Assembly (NCBI GenBank): GCA_027490875.1
Contig: JAIXXE010000142.1
Coordinates: 1-6,493 of the forward strand
Direction of reading: 5' to 3'
DNA: 6,493 nucleotides
Source of the DNA: Alphaproteobacteria bacterium
GTDB lineage: Bacteria > Pseudomonadota > Alphaproteobacteria > UBA2136 > UBA6156
Part shown: positions 4,256 through 6,493 of the stretch, piece by piece
Numbering within the stretch: position 1 is the first letter of the stretch
How the letters are laid out: every line of letters begins with the position of its first letter
Program-made: the position numbers and the translations under genes
The notes under the pieces: model-generated
What the model was told of the DNA's origin: nothing
Database searches by the model: none
What the model saw: only the letters and a program-made list of their open reading frames with translations

Positions 4256-6294
4256 TGGGGTGGGGTTGGCCCTTGGCGTATGGTGGGGCTAAGCCCCGTT
4301 GGTTGACGTTGAGTTTACCCGTGTGGTTGCAGCGCGATGCCACTCCGTTGCTGCTGGCGCTGGGGGCATGGGCAGGGGCCTTGGCATTTTGGTGGTGGCC
4401 AGTTAACCCAGCCTGGTGGGTGCCGCTGGCCTTGGCCACTCCTGCGGTTTCTTTGGCTATCGTGGCGCCACCTGCAAGGCGTTGGTTAAGGTTGGTGGCG
4501 TTGTTTTGCTTGGCTGCAGCAAGCTGGTGGGGGCTGGCCGCTTGGCAGGTGGCGCGGCACTTGCCTCATGCTTTGCCTTGGCAGACCTTAGCCACACAAA
4601 GCCATACCGTGGTGGGGCAACTGGCCGAGATTTCGTTGAACCCCAACAACCCACGCCGCGCCACGCTTACACTGCAACCTTGGCGCAGTTACGGCTTGCC
4701 GAATGATGCGGCGACCAGTGTGGCATGGCCCGAGGCCATTCGGGTGGGTGTATGGCGCAGCCAGCTTGAGGGCATGGCCGTGGGCCAGCGGCTCGTGGTG
4801 CCGCTGCGGGTGCTGCCCCCCCTTGGCCCGATGATGCCCAATGACCGCGACACCCGCCTATGGCAATGGCTCTCCCCCCTAAGCCTTACCGCCTACGCGA
4901 CGGGCACGCTTGAACGCACGTATGATTCTAACCCGTTGCCCAAGCAACAGGTCGGCCTGGTTTCCGCACTGCTGGCACCCGTTCATGCAGCGGTGGCGGT
5001 ATGGCGTCAGGTCATTGTGCAGGCCACCGCTGCCCAGAGCAACGGCTTGGTCACCGCGCTGCTGGTGGGCGACCAGCAGGCCATTTCGGCGCCGATGCGC
5101 CAGCTTTACCGCGAGACGGGCCTAAGCCACCTAATCGCGATTTCGGGGATGCAGATGACGTTGGTGGGCCTTGGGCTGTTGGGGTTGATACGGGCTTTGG
5201 CTGCCTGCTGGCCCTGGCTGGCGTTGCGATTGAACGTTAAAATGCTGGCGGCTGGCGTGGCATTGGTGGGGGTGGCTGGGTATACGCTGCTGGTGGGGGC
5301 GACACCGTCGATCATTCGGGCAGCCCTGATGGTTGGGTTGATTTTGGTGGCGATATTGGTGGGGCGGGTAAGGCAGGTTTTACGGGCATGGGCGGTTGCG
5401 ATGCTGGTGATTTTGGCGCTGCACCCCGCTGCAGCCTTAAGTGCGGGGTTGCAGCTTTCGGCTGTTGCCACGTTGGCGTTGGGATTTTGGGTGCAACGGG
5501 CCGCAAGGCCTGTAGGCCTGTTGGGGTGGGGAAAGGCCAGCGTGTTGGCAACGGTGGTGGCTGGCGCCGCGACTGCACCCGTGGCCGTGGCCCATTTTGG
5601 CACGCAGGCAGCGTTAAGCCTGTTGGCGAATGTGGTGGCGATTCCGCTCATGACTATGGCAACCTACGCGGGCTTTGCCGCCTTGGCCCTGTGGCCGCTG
5701 GGGGCACAGGGGCTTGGGCTGGCGCCGATGGGTTGGCTCGTGAATCTGACCAGCGCATGGGCCAGTTGGGTGCTAACGTGGCAGGTTCACGCCGCGCCGT
5801 TGGGGGTAGGGGCGGTGCTGGGGCTGGCCGTGCTAGGGGTTGCCACGCTGGTAACGGCCATGCAGAAGCGTTGGGGGTGGTTGGCAGCGGTTGCTTTACT
5901 AAGCACAGTCAGTTTAAGCCTTGCGGGTTGGCTTTCAGCCCCGCCCACATGGGTGGTGGCCAGCCAAGGGCAGGCGGCATGGGTTCATGTGGGCACGGCC
6001 TTGCCCGCCCGTTATCGGTTGGTGTGGGCCGAGGATTCAGGTCAGGCCACGCGCTGGGCGACGCGGGCTGGCTTAAGCGTCCTGCCAGCTTCAGCCCTGC
6101 AATGTTGCGCTGATGAAAGTATTTTGCCGCAAGGGTTTATGGGGTTTGCATCCATGCAACAATACGGTGGGCGCTGGCACAGCCGCCCCTTGCGCTGTGG
6201 GCGGCCCTGGCAGCAGAGTGACCCAGCCTGCCAGGAGCGTTTAAGTGCCGCCCCCGACGACCCTAACAGCCTAAGCAAGGACTTGACTGAGTGA
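4252..6294 (+). CDS. comEC: ComEC/Rec2-family DNA internalisation channel protein
   Basis: Polytopic inner-membrane protein expected to form the channel that brings single-stranded DNA into the cytoplasm in natural transformation. Its 680 residues fall into three parts: hydrophobic N-terminal segments (about 31-105) followed by a soluble OB-like region (about 115-225, DUF4131 type); the Competence membrane domain (about 255-540); and a short C-terminal tail. Family landmarks are A-L-L-V-G-D at 269-274, G-L-S-H-L-I-A-I-S-G at 290-299, P-S-I-I-R-A-A-L-M at 352-360, the HPAAALSAGLQLS block at 391-403, and L-A-N-V-V-A-I-P-L at 458-466. The usual S-G-L-H has become S-G-M-Q, so the conserved His is Gln301. 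No metallo-beta-lactamase HxHxDH motif is present; a reduced tail contains R-P-W at 651-653. ATG at 4252 overlaps the tilS stop, with a second ATG at 4255. The stop overlaps the next GTG by 4 nt. The family is certain, but a working competence system cannot be inferred from this gene alone. Confidence 0.93.
   Translation: MMGWGWPLAYGGAKPRWLTLSLPVWLQRDATPLLLALGAWAGALAFWWWPVNPAWWVPLALATPAVSLAIVAPPARRWLRLVALFCLAAASWWGLAAWQVARHLPHALPWQTLATQSHTVVGQLAEISLNPNNPRRATLTLQPWRSYGLPNDAATSVAWPEAIRVGVWRSQLEGMAVGQRLVVPLRVLPPLGPMMPNDRDTRLWQWLSPLSLTAYATGTLERTYDSNPLPKQQVGLVSALLAPVHAAVAVWRQVIVQATAAQSNGLVTALLVGDQQAISAPMRQLYRETGLSHLIAISGMQMTLVGLGLLGLIRALAACWPWLALRLNVKMLAAGVALVGVAGYTLLVGATPSIIRAALMVGLILVAILVGRVRQVLRAWAVAMLVILALHPAAALSAGLQLSAVATLALGFWVQRAARPVGLLGWGKASVLATVVAGAATAPVAVAHFGTQAALSLLANVVAIPLMTMATYAGFAALALWPLGAQGLGLAPMGWLVNLTSAWASWVLTWQVHAAPLGVGAVLGLAVLGVATLVTAMQKRWGWLAAVALLSTVSLSLAGWLSAPPTWVVASQGQAAWVHVGTALPARYRLVWAEDSGQATRWATRAGLSVLPASALQCCADESILPQGFMGFASMQQYGGRWHSRPLRCGRPWQQSDPACQERLSAAPDDPNSLSKDLTE
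6277..6281 (+). promoter_or_regulatory. Ribosome binding site of the RPE-like gene, inside the end of comEC
   Basis: AAGGA lies 9 nt before the GTG at 6291 and within the last codons of comEC. It supports the GTG as a real start, coupled to comEC termination through the GTGA overlap. Confidence 0.6.
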
Positions 6295-6493
6295 TACCCC
6301 CAACCTGCGACCTCTACCCTTCGTTACTGGCTGTCTGGGATGCCACCCAAGGTAACAGCGCCGCCGTGGTTCAGGCTGCCTTGGCGGCGCAGGTTGCTGG
6401 GGCAAAGGCGCTGCATCTGGATTTCATGGCCCCGCCCTTTATCCATCGGGAGACCTTTGGGCTCGAGATCATCCAGCAACTTCGAGGGGGTGG
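6291..6493 (+). CDS. Ribulose-phosphate 3-epimerase-like protein, N-terminal 67 residues (3'-partial, runs off the window)
   Basis: Open frame from GTG at 6291 to the window end with no stop. The visible residues fit the first beta-alpha units of the RPE TIM barrel: Y-P-S-L-L-A at 9-14 (family P-S-I-L-S/A after strand 1), A-G-A-K-A-L-H-L-D-F-M at 36-46 (family A-G-A-D-x-x-H-V-D-V-M), then P-F-I-H at 49-52 and F-G-L-E-I-I at 56-61. His42 and Asp44 match the metal-binding and catalytic His35/Asp37 of human RPE. RPE interconverts ribulose 5-phosphate and xylulose 5-phosphate in the cytoplasm. The normally conserved Asp-Gly after Met is Ala-Pro here, so this may be a divergent RPE or a related barrel protein. 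A good ribosome binding site and a GTGA overlap with comEC support translation. No gene symbol is assigned because only part is visible and a key motif differs. Confidence 0.7.
   Translation, partial: MIPPTCDLYPSLLAVWDATQGNSAAVVQAALAAQVAGAKALHLDFMAPPFIHRETFGLEIIQQLRGG

Noticed and set aside
5106..5651. Minus-strand open frame of 181 codons opposite comEC
   Set aside because: Ala/Thr/Pro/Asn-rich shadow caused by GC-biased third positions; no recognisable motif.
5388..6113. + strand frame of 241 codons out of frame with comEC
   Set aside because: Gly/Cys/Arg-rich translation without domains, inside the well-supported comEC frame.

Overview
The window looks like a chromosomal stretch of a moderately GC-rich Gram-negative bacterium, most likely an alphaproteobacterium. 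The inference rests on a Pal lipoprotein followed by a CpoB/YbgF protein and TilS (a common alphaproteobacterial order), plus a ComEC without a recognisable metallo-beta-lactamase domain. No species can be named from the sequence alone.

Left part (1-1772): the 3' portion of a small GRDP-like protein gene (+ strand) converges on a minus-strand gene for an unusual two-domain protein. Its N-terminal half is a phage CI-repressor-like XRE helix-turn-helix, and its C-terminal half is a class I SAM-dependent methyltransferase. The gene begins with a 12-bp tandem repeat encoding a proline-rich tail. Directly in front of its most likely ATG is a near-perfect 20-bp palindrome with TATAA at its centre, a good candidate autoregulatory operator/promoter. 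Its GC content falls sharply between the two domains.

Intergenic control region (1689-1959): a divergent region containing the 20-bp palindrome, overlapping -10-like elements on the two strands around 1798-1805, a 25-bp inverted repeat with a TGACGTCA core, and the ribosome binding site of pal.

Right part (1960-6493): five genes on the + strand, tightly packed and probably one transcription unit: pal, cpoB (ybgF), tilS, comEC and the start of a ribulose-phosphate-3-epimerase-like gene cut by the window end. tilS/comEC and comEC/rpe-like overlap by 4 nt (ATGA and GTGA), which suggests translational coupling. Pal and CpoB belong to the Tol-Pal envelope-constriction machinery, TilS modifies tRNA-Ile2, ComEC is the DNA-uptake channel, and RPE acts in the pentose phosphate pathway. 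tolB is not directly upstream of pal, unlike the usual tol-pal layout. A hairpin plus U-tract resembling an intrinsic terminator lies inside the signal-peptide codons of cpoB and could set the ratio of Pal to the downstream products.

The points most worth following are the HTH-methyltransferase fusion with its palindrome, and the terminator-like element inside cpoB. I see no mobile element, CRISPR array, rRNA or tRNA gene.
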